NCBI GenBank assembly: GCA_900541575.1
Contig: UQKO01000064.1
Location: forward strand, 1 to 13,456
DNA length: 13,456 bases
From: an uncultured Prevotella sp.
GTDB taxonomy: Bacteria > Bacteroidota > Bacteroidia > Bacteroidales > Bacteroidaceae
Direction of reading: 5' to 3'
Both the position numbers and the translations under genes were made by a program. Below, in pieces: positions 13,406-13,456 of this stretch (its first letter is position 1; each line of letters opens with the position of its first letter). Under the pieces are notes generated by a model. That model saw only the letters and a list, made by a program, of their open reading frames with translations, did not search any database and was not told the origin of the DNA.

Positions 13406-13456
13406 AACTATTACGTGCTATATTGCCAGAGGTGTTGATAGATAATTTTGATGTTG
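13393..13456 (+). CDS. start of ISAon1-type transposase N-terminal protein (cut by window edge)
   Basis: Twenty-one codons are visible, beginning MESIKLLRAILPEVLIDNFD. From memory this resembles the start of the small N-terminal protein of ISAon1-family insertion sequences, which in Bacteroidales is encoded just upstream of the DDE transposase. The window ends too early to see catalytic residues or the second gene, so the assignment rests on this short stretch. Its own promoter lies immediately upstream. I could not identify the element's left terminal inverted repeat or a target duplication, so the boundary of the mobile element is unknown. Confidence 0.6.
   Translation, partial: MESIKLLRAILPEVLIDNFDV

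Overview
The window looks like chromosomal DNA from a member of the Bacteroidales, most likely Prevotella or a close relative. Three lines of evidence support this. Several genes carry the Bacteroidetes promoter signature (TTTG, 19-21 bp, TAnnTTTG) and lack clear Shine-Dalgarno sites. The gene set is typical of the group: type III glutamine synthetase, LL-diaminopimelate aminotransferase, cytochrome bd with a DUF4492 partner, and an OmpP1/FadL porin. The right edge enters what appears to be an ISAon1-type transposase gene. I saw no rRNA, tRNA, CRISPR array or phage module.

Layout. Positions 1-98 hold a 22-bp tandem repeat, and 442-521 a tandem pair of 40-bp repeats. A FadL-like outer-membrane transporter (600-2183, +) follows with its own promoter and terminator. 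A histidine phosphatase (2394-2957, -) is divergent from two tandem deoxynucleoside kinase paralogues (3154-4407, +). A 125-bp near-perfect palindromic element (4446-4570) sits in the next gap. The lysine/meso-diaminopimelate genes dapF (4979-5836) and dapL (6012-7244) follow, separated by two folded hairpin regions. glnN (7477-9669, +) has a compact GC-rich folded leader and ends at a strong bidirectional terminator shared with the convergent cydB. The minus-strand operon DUF4492-cydA-cydB (12792 to 9843) encodes a cytochrome bd quinol oxidase. Its promoter contains a perfect 17-bp palindrome resembling a Fur-superfamily box. The last 600 bp hold an orphan promoter, tiny unassigned ORFs and the start of the transposase gene.

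How the genes work together. DapL makes LL-diaminopimelate by direct transamination and DapF epimerises it to the meso form, for peptidoglycan and lysine. GlnN assimilates ammonium, so diaminopimelate synthesis and nitrogen assimilation lie side by side. The two kinases form a nucleoside salvage pair. The cyd operon provides a high-affinity oxygen-reducing terminal oxidase, plausibly for oxygen scavenging in a mostly anaerobic host-associated organism.

I did not find a convincing new multi-gene system. The most interesting material is non-coding: the putative cyd operator, the glnN leader, the dapF-dapL hairpins, the 125-bp palindrome, and start codons lying 4-5 nt after the -7 promoter box, which suggests leaderless mRNAs.
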